Source: Rhodothermaceae bacterium (GTDB lineage: Bacteria; Bacteroidota; Rhodothermia; Rhodothermales; Rubricoccaceae). Taken from it: a DNA stretch of 10,036 bases. Location: positions 1 to 10,036 of the forward strand of contig JABDIZ010000367.1 of the NCBI GenBank assembly GCA_013003465.1, given 5' to 3'. Shown one piece after another: positions 1 to 10,021 of this stretch. The stretch's first letter is position 1; the number at the start of each line of letters is the position of its first letter. Position numbers and translations under genes: made by a program. Under the pieces are notes generated by a model, which saw only the letters and a program-made list of their open reading frames with translations, searched no databases and was not told the origin of the DNA.

Positions 1-272
1 GTGTAGGCGAACTGGATCCCTGCCAGCATCGTGCATACGATGCTGACGTAGAGCAGAAGCGTAAACCGAAACTCCCACACGAGCCCTCCGGCCGTACTCA
101 CGGTGAGGAAGTAGCTGAGCGAGAACAGCGCCTCGAAGCCCAGCGTGGCGGCCAGCCAGCGCGTGGCCCACGACTTGCGCGGGATGCTGAGCACGTAGGC
201 CGTCGCCACGCCTGCCATCAAAAACTGGCAGAGCAGCGAGACCGATTCGGGGACGAAGAGCAGGCGGAGCAT
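1..272 (-). CDS. Multi-pass membrane protein, N-terminal 90 residues (C-terminus beyond window)
   Basis: The reverse strand is open from an ATG at 272 to the left edge and gives 90 residues beginning MLRLLFVPESVSLL. Three hydrophobic stretches are visible: about residues 11-30, 37-57 (with Arg/Lys just before it, PRKSWATRW) and 68-89. This is a helical hairpin-rich integral membrane region with no signal peptide cleavage site. Such N-terminal multi-helix modules often precede histidine kinase, cyclase or phosphatase output domains in Bacteroidota, but no output domain is in the window, so the function is unknown. The ATG was chosen because the hydrophobic region starts right after it. There is no Shine-Dalgarno sequence upstream, which is usual in this phylum. 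The gene is divergent from the recombinase at 451. That it is a real membrane-protein gene is fairly secure from the reading frame and composition; its family is not. Confidence 0.65.
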   Translation of the reverse strand, partial: MLRLLFVPESVSLLCQFLMAGVATAYVLSIPRKSWATRWLAATLGFEALFSLSYFLTVSTAGGLVWEFRFTLLLYVSIVCTMLAGIQFAY

Positions 273-301
273 CGCAGGGAGGCGGGTCCAGCGCGACCCC
301 G

Positions 302-309
302 TCAAAGTA
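302..309 (-). promoter_or_regulatory. Possible -7 element for the leftward membrane-protein gene
   Basis: On the reverse strand the bases TACTTTGA lie 30 bases before the ATG at 272. They partly match the Bacteroidota -7 consensus TAnnTTTG (TA and the first TT agree). No clear TTG -33 element sits at the expected distance; the closest is TTC 21 bases upstream. The position fits a short leader. This is a pattern match only. Confidence 0.22.
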
Positions 310-395
310 CGGGTATGCTGCGTTTAGCGCGAAGAGCCGCAGAGGCTGCGCCATGAGCCTGTCACAGTCCGGCCCTAGCCTCGGCGCAGACGCGC

Positions 396-426
396 TTGTT
401 CATCACCTCCGGGGCACCTACCTTGT
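396..426 (+). promoter_or_regulatory. Possible Bacteroidota-type promoter of the recombinase gene
   Basis: TTG at 396-398 is followed, after a 20-base spacer, by TACCTTGT at 419-426. This resembles the TTG/TAnnTTTG (-33/-7) promoter layout of Bacteroidota primary sigma factors, with an imperfect -7 box (TA and the first TT agree). Transcription would start near 432 and leave a leader of roughly 20 bases before the ATG at 451. Spacing and position are good; the match is short and could be chance. Confidence 0.3.
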
Positions 427-450
427 GCGCCCGATAGCCGTTATCGCTCG

Positions 451-1392
451 ATGCCTTCTGCTTCTGCCCCGCCCGAGCCTGGCCCCCCGCTCGTCCTCTC
501 GCTCCCGGAACTGCAGGCCCGCATCGAGGGCTTCGTGACGGAGTTTCTGGACGGCAAAAGCCCCGAGACCATCGGCACGTACCGGCGGACGCTCAACGAG
601 TTCGAGCGGTGGTTCGTCACGCAGCGCGGGCGCTTCCGCTTTCGCGAGACCGACGTAGAGGCCTACAAGCGCTACCTCATGGAGGAGCGCGAACTGAGCC
701 AGGTCTCCGTTTCGACCTACCTGACGGCGCTGCGGCGGCTCTGCCAGTACCTCGTGAGCACGGGCGAGCTGTCGGAGAACCCGGCGAAGGGCGTCAAGGG
801 CAACCGTCGGCCCAGCACACACTCGCGCGGTGTGCTGACAGCCGAGGACGTGACGCGCCTCTTCGACGCGGTGGAGGGCGACCGGCTGATCAGCCTCCGC
901 GACCGGGCCTTGATGGCGTTGATGGTCTACGGCGGCCTCGCCGAGATCGAACTGGTCCGCGCCGACCGCGAGGACCTGGAGCAGAACCTCCTCGGCTGGT
1001 TCCTCCGCGTTCAAGGCAAGGGCCACACGGCTAAGGATCAGCAGGTGCCGCTCGATGAGCCTGCAATCGAAGCGTTGCAGGCCTACCTCGCCGCGCGGGG
1101 CCGCGTCCGGCCCGAAGATCCGCTTTTCATCAGCCATGGACATCGCTCGGACGGGCAGCGCCTCAATACGCGAACGGTGCGCAGCCGCGTCAACACGCAT
1201 CTGAAGGAAGCCGAGCTCAAGCGGCCCGGCATCAGCCCGCACTCGCTCACGCACACCGCGCCGCTGATCTGGCTCAACGACGGGATGGCCCTCGAAGAGG
1301 TGCGCCAGCGGATGCGCCACGGTACCCTCGACACGACGATGATCTACTTCCGCAAGCAGGGCCTGCTCACGCGCAAGCCCGACGCGGGCTGA
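451..1392 (+). CDS. Tyrosine recombinase (XerC/XerD-like) lacking both catalytic arginines
   Basis: This 313-residue protein has the two-domain plan of phage-integrase-family recombinases. An N-terminal SAM-like core-binding domain lies at about residues 20-110 (SPETIGTYRRTLNEFERWF, SQVSVSTYLTALRRLCQYL). The catalytic domain lies at about 128-303. Motifs that can be placed: the box II histidine H264 (SPHSL), the box III histidine H290 (MRHGTLDTT), the nucleophile Y299 (TTMIYF) and the beta-hairpin lysine K190 (VQGKG). The Arg I site, normally GLRxxE, reads GLAEIE, putting Ala at 164. The Arg II site, normally HxLRHT, reads HSLTHT, putting Thr at 267. Active family members cleave and rejoin DNA through a 3'-phosphotyrosine link and need both arginines to hold the scissile phosphate, so this protein may bind DNA without recombining it. 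No att sites, cargo or transposon ends were seen nearby. It ends tail-to-tail with the lipoprotein gene, 5 bases apart. The family is certain; its activity is doubtful, so no xer symbol is given. Confidence 0.9.
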   Translation: MPSASAPPEPGPPLVLSLPELQARIEGFVTEFLDGKSPETIGTYRRTLNEFERWFVTQRGRFRFRETDVEAYKRYLMEERELSQVSVSTYLTALRRLCQYLVSTGELSENPAKGVKGNRRPSTHSRGVLTAEDVTRLFDAVEGDRLISLRDRALMALMVYGGLAEIELVRADREDLEQNLLGWFLRVQGKGHTAKDQQVPLDEPAIEALQAYLAARGRVRPEDPLFISHGHRSDGQRLNTRTVRSRVNTHLKEAELKRPGISPHSLTHTAPLIWLNDGMALEEVRQRMRHGTLDTTMIYFRKQGLLTRKPDAG

Positions 1393-1397
1393 CTGGC

Positions 1398-1877
1398 TTA
1401 TCCGCCCACGGGCGTCACCACGAGCGTCGCCGTGGGGGTGTCGGCGGCCTCGGCCTCCTCCGTGCCTGGATACGGGTCGAGGCCGAGCAGGATAAACGTG
1501 TAGCCACTCTGCGTGCCCCGCTGGCTCTCACGCGGTTCGGTCTCCGTCGTGACGTAGCCGGGGATTTCTAGGCGAATCTCACTGATCGCCTGCTCGCCCG
1601 TGAACGTGAGCGACACGACAGCCTTGCCTTCCCAGACGCACGTCACGTTCGTGGGGCAGCGGCTGTCTTCCAGCACTGCATCGAAGCGGAGACGCTGGCC
1701 GTCTACGAGAGCGGACGCGCCGCGCTCCAGTGTGAAGCGCTCGCCAAGTGACCTGGTGCCCACCATCGGCGCGGGTTCGTCGATCATGGAACTGGATTCG
1801 GCAGCGATGGGGCGCGGCGTACCGCAGCCAGCGGCTGAAAGGGCGAAAACGAGCGGGAGGGCGAGGAGCAGGCGCAT
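1398..1877 (-). CDS. Small putative lipoprotein with SRCP...CVWEG motif
   Basis: This 159-residue protein starts with a lipoprotein signal: MRLLLALPLVFALSAAGC, with a hydrophobic core and a lipobox (S-A-A-G-C) whose lipidated Cys is residue 18. Signal peptidase II should cut before it and anchor the protein in a membrane facing the periplasm or outside. After a low-complexity linker (about 19-42), a compact beta-rich domain at about 43-156 contains DSRCPTNVTCVWEG (71-84). Two cysteines, C74 and C80, could form a disulfide or bind a ligand. From memory, an SRCPxxVxCVWxG signature recurs in uncharacterised secreted proteins of Bacteroidota and other bacteria; I know no assigned function. It lies 73 bases downstream of porQ on the same strand, so co-transcription is possible. 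Existence is well supported; the role is unknown. Confidence 0.85.
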   Translation of the reverse strand: MRLLLALPLVFALSAAGCGTPRPIAAESSSMIDEPAPMVGTRSLGERFTLERGASALVDGQRLRFDAVLEDSRCPTNVTCVWEGKAVVSLTFTGEQAISEIRLEIPGYVTTETEPRESQRGTQSGYTFILLGLDPYPGTEEAEAADTPTATLVVTPVGG

Positions 1878-1950
1878 GGTGGGGCAGGGGAGTGAACGTA
1901 CCGTGTAACCTTGCGGAAACTATGCCAGCCGCTCTGTTCGTATCGAGCCC

Positions 1951-2901
1951 CTACAACCGCGTGCGGATCGAGAGCTGATGCAGTCCGCCGGTCTGACTCC
2001 ATGAGTTGAAGGCGTAGTCGAAGCCGAAGCGGCGTAGCGCGAGCCCAAAGCCGAGGCTGAGCCCGGCCAGGTCGAGCCGGTCGCCGGTCGCCAGTTCGTC
2101 GTGGCGGCGCGGGTTGTAGCCGAGGCGGGCGCGGACGGCCTCGCCAAACCGAAACTCCCCGCCGAGCGCGATGTGGCGGGTGGCCTCGTCCAGCGCCGAA
2201 CCCTCGCTGCTGAACTCGGTCAGGTCGTAGCCCATCAGCGTAATCGTGAGCGGGATGTAGCGCAGCCCTTTCGAGACGCCCACGCGCAGATCCACCGGCA
2301 GTGTGTCATCGGTGCTGCCGAGCGACGACGCGACGATGCCGACGTTGTGGATGGACGCGCTCAGGTGGAGCAACTGGCTCGGCACGGCGTAGAGCACGCC
2401 CACATCGGCCGCAACGGCCTGGGCCGAGGCGTCATCGAGCCATGCGAACGCCGCGTGGAGCGTGGCACCGCCTTGCAACCGGGGCGTCAGCGGGCGCGAT
2501 GCTGAGACTGACAGGGCCGCTTCTCCCGCCCCGAAGGTGGAGCCTTCCGCCGTGCCGTCTTCGGCTGTCCGGGCGAAGTCGCCGTACGAGAGGTAGCGCA
2601 GCCCGGCGGCTACGGTTCCGATGCCGTCCACGGTGCGGGCGTACGTGGCGAAGCCCGCGTTTACGTCGGCGAGGTGGTTGAGGTAGGTCACCGAGAGGCC
2701 CCGGTGCATCGCTTCGTCCAACAGCGCCGGGTTGTAGTAGAACGAAGCCGGGTCGTCGTTGGGTGCCGAGCCTACCGTACCAGCCAGGGCCGAGGCGCGC
2801 GCCGAGGGCTCCAGGCGGAGCAGGTCGAAACCGGTGTCGCGCTGCGCCGCGGCGGTGGGCAGCAGGAGAGTGGTGAGGGCGAGGGCGAGCAGCGCGCGCA
2901 T
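1951..2901 (-). CDS. porQ: PorQ-like outer-membrane beta-barrel protein (PorV/PorQ family, type IX secretion)
   Basis: This protein of 316 residues is counted from the ATG at 2901. I chose that start because it opens directly with a signal peptide (MRALLALALTTLLLPTAAAQ, probable cut near residue 19-20). An ATG 30 bases upstream at 2931 would add ten polar residues ahead of it. The mature N-terminus carries the family hallmark: LLRLEPSARASALAG, then DDPASFYYNPALL and a LSVTYLNHLADVNAGF segment, as in PorV/PorQ proteins. The rest alternates polar and hydrophobic residues as expected for a FadL-like barrel and ends HQLSIRTRL. In type IX secretion, PorV shuttles substrates and PorQ binds PorZ in the attachment complex on the outer face. 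The HLADVNAGF-type motif and the C-terminal LHQLSI favour PorQ over PorV. No other type IX genes are in the window, as is usual because these genes are scattered. Confidence 0.82.
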   Translation of the reverse strand: MRALLALALTTLLLPTAAAQRDTGFDLLRLEPSARASALAGTVGSAPNDDPASFYYNPALLDEAMHRGLSVTYLNHLADVNAGFATYARTVDGIGTVAAGLRYLSYGDFARTAEDGTAEGSTFGAGEAALSVSASRPLTPRLQGGATLHAAFAWLDDASAQAVAADVGVLYAVPSQLLHLSASIHNVGIVASSLGSTDDTLPVDLRVGVSKGLRYIPLTITLMGYDLTEFSSEGSALDEATRHIALGGEFRFGEAVRARLGYNPRRHDELATGDRLDLAGLSLGFGLALRRFGFDYAFNSWSQTGGLHQLSIRTRL

Positions 2902-3303
2902 GGCCGGGCGGGGCTTTGAGCGAAGAATCACGCGAAACGAGGGCTTCAGCAGGAAACCGTCAGGACGTAGCGGAGAGACGAGCAGCCGGGCCGGGTTGGG
3001 CGACAGAGACCATGCGAGTGGGGAAGGTACGGCGGTTTTGGGCGGAGGTCAGGGCAATTGGCTGAGGTATGGGGCATGTGCGGCCCTTAGCCCTTGGATC
3101 CACGCTGAGGCCAAAGCGGCTTGCCCAGTGCCATAAAGAACCGGAGGAAACGGCTTCGGCATTGGAACGGAGGGGTTCAGCCTGCGTGTGAACTCGGCTC
3201 TGCAGGCCCCCCGTGCGTACCTTTCTGGCTGTCTGCAACGGCCGCCGACTCCGAGCCGCACGGGCGCGTTCTGCCTTCCACTCTGTGATCCCCCGACCCT
3301 CCG
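2902..3303. other. Intergenic gap between divergent porQ and secA, no gene seen
   Basis: This 402-base stretch separates the two divergent genes. The short frames crossing it have no family-like content and no supporting start signals. I see no tRNA T-loop motif, no signal recognition particle RNA core and no terminator with a T-run. TACCTTCC on the reverse strand (3022-3029) and TACCTTTC on the forward strand (3218-3225) are the only promoter-like words found. A small nested pairing (TGCC near 3130 with GGCA near 3160, enclosing CCG/CGG) and a 6-base pair of arms (GCCTGC at 3180-3185 with GCAGGC at 3202-3207) are too weak to name. Confidence 0.5.
3218..3225 (+). promoter_or_regulatory. Possible -7 element of secA
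   Basis: TACCTTTC matches five of the six fixed bases of the Bacteroidota -7 consensus TAnnTTTG and lies 78 bases before the secA ATG, implying a leader of about 70 bases. No TTG is present at the expected -33 distance, so support is limited to this one box. Confidence 0.22.
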
Positions 3304-6726
<3,423 letters not shown>

Positions 6727-6739
6727 CCCGGCTGCGATG

Positions 6740-6802
6740 GGGGATTGGCGACGAGCGATTAGAATTAGGGCTCCAATCGCCAATCGCTCATCACTAATCA
6801 CC
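6740..6802. repeat. Imperfect inverted repeat of GATTRG-like units (REP-like hairpin)
   Basis: The arm at 6743-6762 (GATTGGCGACGAGCGATTAG) pairs with 6780-6799 (CCAATCGCTCATCACTAATC). This gives a 20-position stem with one G-U pair and three mismatches around a 17-base loop, and G-C pairs at 6740/6802 and 6741/6801 extend it. Read from the other strand, the three mismatches become G-U pairs and the G-U becomes a mismatch. An alternative, shorter register is a perfect 9-bp pairing of 6743-6751 with 6777-6785. There is no T-run after it, so it is not a standard intrinsic terminator. It begins 14 bases after the secA stop and ends 9 bases before the recN start codon. The AT-richer, reiterated GATTRG/GCGA wording differs from the flanking coding DNA and suggests a dispersed extragenic repeat. 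Confidence 0.65.
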
Positions 6803-6811
6803 TGAGCAGCC

Positions 6812-8536
6812 GTGCTGCGAAGCCTTTCCATCCGCGACTACGCTCTGATCGAGACGCTCGAAGTCGACTTCGACAGCGGGCTCAACATCATCACAGGCGA
6901 GACTGGGGCGGGCAAGAGCATCCTGTTGGGGGCGCTCAAGCTGCTCCTCGGCGAGCGCGCCTCGACCGAAGCCATCCGAGGCGGAGCCAAGAAGGCCGTC
7001 ATCGAGGGCGTCTTCGACAACGCCAACGAGGGGCGTCTGCCCGATCTGCTCCGCGCGCACGAGATCGAGCCCGACACGAGCGGCGTGCTCATCATTCGCC
7101 GCGAGGTGGCGTCGGGGCACAGCCGCGCGTTCATCAACGACACGCCCGCCACGCTCGATGTGCTCCGCGAGGTGGCCTCGCACACCATCGACCTGCACGG
7201 CCAGCACGAGCACCAGTCGCTCCTGCGGACCGAGACGCACGGCGAACTGCTCGACAACTTCGGCGGCCTCGGCGGCCTTGTGGATACCTACCAGGCGCAC
7301 TACCGCACCGTCGCCGACCTGACGCGCGAGCGCGACGACCTCGTCGAGCGCGAGGCCGAGCTGCGGCAGCAGAAAGAGCTGATCGGCTTCCAGATCGACG
7401 AGATCGACCGGGCCTACCTACGTGTGGGCGAGAAGGAAGAGCTGGAAGCCGAGCGGCGGATTCTGGAAAACGCCGAGCGGCTCTACGAGGCCACGGCGGC
7501 GCTCTACGAGATGCTTTCCGAGAGCGAGGACGCCCTCTATGACCGCCTCGTGGTCGTCCGCAACCAACTTCAGGACCTCGCCCGCATCGACGCCTCGTTC
7601 GAGGACACGCTGGGCGAGGTGCGCTCCGCCGAGATCATCCTCAAGGAGGCCACGCAGTTCCTTCAGGACTACAACGCGCGCATCGAGTTCAACCCCGAGC
7701 GCCTCGACGAAATCCGCGAGCGCCTCGGCGAACTCGATTTTCTGGCGCGCAAGTACGGCGGCACCATCGAGGCTGTCATCGCCTTCCGCGAGGAGATCGG
7801 GCGCACGTACGACCTCGCGGCCAACTTCGAGGCCGCGATCTCGAAGCTCAACGGGAATATCGAGGCGGCGCAGGCGAAGCTCTCGAAGGCGGCCTACCGG
7901 CTGAGCCAGAAGCGCCACGAGGTGGCCGAGCGCATCGAGGCCATGATCGGCGTGGAACTGGCGACGCTCGGGATGCCGCACGCGCAGTTCGTGGTGCAGT
8001 TCAGGTTGCAGGAGGATTCCGGCGGCTGGATCGCATTCCCTGAGGGCGCCAAAGCACGCCGGGTGGCCGCCTTCCCGGCGGGTGCCGACCTGATCGAGTT
8101 CCTTCTGTCGGCCAACCTCGGCGAGGAGCCCAAGCCGCTCACCAAAGTGGCCTCGGGCGGCGAAGTGAGCCGCATCATGCTGGCGCTCAAAACTATCCTC
8201 GCCAAGAGCGAGCGCCTCCCCATCCTCGTCTTCGACGAGATCGACACGGGGGTTTCGGGACCCATTGCACGGCGCGCAGGCGAGAGCATGCATCGGCTGG
8301 CGCAGTACCACCAGATCATCGCCATTACGCACCTGCCGCAGATCGCCTCGCTCGGCGACACGCACTTCGTGGTGGAGAAAGCGGTCGAGGGCGGGCGCAC
8401 CAAGACGCACATCCACCGCCTCGACGAGGCCGAGCGCGCCGAGCAGATCGCCCTGCTCCTGAGCGGCGATGCCGTCAGTGAAGCCACACTCCAGAGCGCC
8501 CGCGAACTGATCCAGAGCGGACGGAACGAGGAGTAA
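6812..8536 (+). CDS. recN: DNA repair protein RecN
   Basis: RecN is an SMC-like ATPase that acts early at DNA double-strand breaks, holding broken ends together for RecA-dependent repair. The 574 residues match the usual family length (E. coli about 553). The N-terminus is typical (LRSLSIRDYALIETLEVDF). Walker A GETGAGKS lies at 29-36. Two coiled-coil runs, roughly 159-220 and 250-375, flank the short central part. The ABC signature ASGGEVSRIMLALK begins at 447, Walker B ILVFDEIDTGVSG at 471, and ITHLPQIAS gives the switch histidine. The start is GTG at 6812: an in-frame TGA lies only three codons upstream (6803-6805), and no in-frame ATG precedes Walker A. There is no Shine-Dalgarno sequence; a hairpin repeat ends just ahead of the start codon and may affect initiation. 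No LexA-type box was recognised. The gene ends tail-to-tail with the acyltransferase, 6 bases apart. Confidence 0.97.
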   Translation: MLRSLSIRDYALIETLEVDFDSGLNIITGETGAGKSILLGALKLLLGERASTEAIRGGAKKAVIEGVFDNANEGRLPDLLRAHEIEPDTSGVLIIRREVASGHSRAFINDTPATLDVLREVASHTIDLHGQHEHQSLLRTETHGELLDNFGGLGGLVDTYQAHYRTVADLTRERDDLVEREAELRQQKELIGFQIDEIDRAYLRVGEKEELEAERRILENAERLYEATAALYEMLSESEDALYDRLVVVRNQLQDLARIDASFEDTLGEVRSAEIILKEATQFLQDYNARIEFNPERLDEIRERLGELDFLARKYGGTIEAVIAFREEIGRTYDLAANFEAAISKLNGNIEAAQAKLSKAAYRLSQKRHEVAERIEAMIGVELATLGMPHAQFVVQFRLQEDSGGWIAFPEGAKARRVAAFPAGADLIEFLLSANLGEEPKPLTKVASGGEVSRIMLALKTILAKSERLPILVFDEIDTGVSGPIARRAGESMHRLAQYHQIIAITHLPQIASLGDTHFVVEKAVEGGRTKTHIHRLDEAERAEQIALLLSGDAVSEATLQSARELIQSGRNEE

Positions 8537-8542
8537 CGCGCG

Positions 8543-10021
8543 TCAGGTGCCTGCGGACGGACTGAGGTCCGTCACTTCATCGGGGAGAGCGAGGCCTTCG
8601 CGGAGGGCCAGGAACCGGTCGTGGAGTGCACTCCGTTTCGCGCACAGGTCGGCAATCTGGTCCTTGCGTTTCTGGCGCGTCAGGCGGACGCGGAGGGCGC
8701 GCCCCGTCGCAGCAGCGAGTTGGGCGTAGTTGAGCACGAGGACGCCGCTCAGAAACCCCAGCATCACGACCACGAGGCCCGTGAGGAACGGTGTGTCGGG
8801 TAGCGTCGGGAAGGCCGTGTGGAGTTGCGCATGGACGAGCGCGGCGCCCAGGCCCCATAGCGTCCACGTGAGCGGGTAGAGCACGAACCCCGTCAGGATC
8901 TTGACTGTGGCCGTGTCCTTGATGGCGCCGGAATAGCGCTTGGCCAGCCATCGGATCAGCAGGTGCACCGGCCCGTTGATGACGTAGCCGAGGAGCAGGA
9001 CCGGCGGGAGAAGGACGTATATGAGGAAGGCTCGCAGCACGAGCAGGGTTACGGAGAGCGGTCGGCTAAGGTGCGGGTCGCGGTCGAGGTCGGCGTCCTC
9101 CAGGCCGAGTGCGCGCAGGAGGCGGTGGTAGCGCGTGAGGTCGTGGCGCAGTGATGCGATTTCCTCGGGGTGGCTCGCGTGGCGAACCTGGTAGCCATGC
9201 CAGATCTGGGCGAAGCCGAGCTGGCGCTCCGTGATGGACTCGGGCGCCAGGTCTTCGTCGGCGCGTTCGGCGGCTTCGGCGCGCAGCAGCGTGCGGGCGC
9301 GATGCATCAGCGCGTGCAACTGCCAGTCCTCGGTCGAGTGGACGACCTGGCCGAGCGTGCGCTCGATTTCGTCGGTCAGGCGGTGGGTGCGTGCGCGGGC
9401 GGCAGTGTCATCCTCCTGCGGGTTGGGCTCGATGTCGAGATCGGCCGGGAGCGTCATCGGGTCGTGGAAGACAATGAGGACATCCGAGCGGAAGACGTCC
9501 TTGCGGTCGTAGTGCAGCCCGACGGGTATGATGACGGGCGTGGCCTCGGCGCTCGCTCTCGCCTGGTAGTAGAGCCGCGCCGCGCCGCTCTTGAGTTCGG
9601 AGAGGTAGGGCTGATCGTGGCTCTGGCCCTCCGGGAAGAGGGCCGAGAACGAGCCTTGGGCGATTTCGCCCGCGAGCGCCGCGAGGCTCTGCTTGTTCGC
9701 CCGGTCACGCTCGTCCTCGCTCATCGTCTTCTGGTCAGAGGCGCGGTAGATGGGCACTGTGCCCACCTGCTTCATGATCCACCCGATGACGGGCCAGCGG
9801 AACAGGCCGTCGCGGGCGCCGAAGACGAGGCGGCCGGGGAAGTGCGCCAGGATCAGGGCCGGGTCGATCAGGCCGTTGGGGTGCCAGGCCACGAGGAGCC
9901 CGCCTCGGTCCGTCGGGATGTGCTCGCGGCCCTCGACGGCGATCTCGCGGAAGAAGATGCGCAGCACGAAGCGGACGCCGCTGACGAGGACACGGTAGGC
10001 GAGCGAAGGGTGAGCAGGCAT
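8543..10021 (-). CDS. PlsC-like glycerolipid acyltransferase with C-terminal membrane domain
   Basis: This 492-residue protein belongs to the lysophospholipid acyltransferase (PlsC-type) superfamily, which moves acyl groups from acyl-CoA or acyl-ACP to glycerol-3-phosphate or its 1-acyl form at the inner membrane. Motif I reads AWHPNGLIDP, with H47 and D53. Motif II is GARDGLFRWPVIGWIMKQVG (68-87), followed by VPIYR. Motif III is FPEGQSHD (129-136). Motif IV is probably VIIPVGLHY (163-171). Motif I has five residues between His and Asp, not the textbook four, as in the yeast Gpt2/Sct1-like branch (HANQFVD). The catalytic half (about 1-230) is followed by a helical linker and three or more membrane segments near 323-349, 377-397 and 411-432, then a basic tail (RLTRQKRKDQ). 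Standard PlsC is about 245 residues, so the second half is an addition. Only 15 bases upstream are visible. Which acyl acceptor it uses cannot be told. Confidence 0.88.
   Translation of the reverse strand: MPAHPSLAYRVLVSGVRFVLRIFFREIAVEGREHIPTDRGGLLVAWHPNGLIDPALILAHFPGRLVFGARDGLFRWPVIGWIMKQVGTVPIYRASDQKTMSEDERDRANKQSLAALAGEIAQGSFSALFPEGQSHDQPYLSELKSGAARLYYQARASAEATPVIIPVGLHYDRKDVFRSDVLIVFHDPMTLPADLDIEPNPQEDDTAARARTHRLTDEIERTLGQVVHSTEDWQLHALMHRARTLLRAEAAERADEDLAPESITERQLGFAQIWHGYQVRHASHPEEIASLRHDLTRYHRLLRALGLEDADLDRDPHLSRPLSVTLLVLRAFLIYVLLPPVLLLGYVINGPVHLLIRWLAKRYSGAIKDTATVKILTGFVLYPLTWTLWGLGAALVHAQLHTAFPTLPDTPFLTGLVVVMLGFLSGVLVLNYAQLAAATGRALRVRLTRQKRKDQIADLCAKRSALHDRFLALREGLALPDEVTDLSPSAGT

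Noticed and set aside
353..538. A 61-codon forward frame overlapping the recombinase start
   Set aside because: Arg/Ser/Pro-rich with no motif, and it runs into the recombinase gene in another frame.
418..1320. A 300-codon reverse frame opposite the recombinase gene
   Set aside because: Shadow of the recombinase frame: biased His/Arg/Leu/Ala composition, no family motif; the forward frame has clear recombinase motifs.
451..1392. The recombinase as the integrase of a mobile element
   Set aside because: No tRNA target, att-like direct repeats, excisionase, cargo genes or composition change flank it; neighbours are ordinary chromosomal genes.
3180..3207. GCCTGC/GCAGGC 6-base dyad in the secA leader as a possible regulatory hairpin
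   Set aside because: Only six pairs around a 16-base loop; expected by chance in GC-rich DNA, and no leader peptide of SecM type is present.
2960..3238. A 92-codon reverse frame in the porQ-secA gap
   Set aside because: No signal peptide, domain or start context, and composition like random GC-rich translation.
6743..6799. The secA-recN hairpin as an intrinsic terminator
   Set aside because: The stem has mismatches and a 17-base loop and no T-run follows on either strand, so it was listed as a repeat instead.
7418..8416. A 332-codon reverse frame opposite recN
   Set aside because: Shadow frame over the RecN coiled coil and ATPase end; no independent signals.
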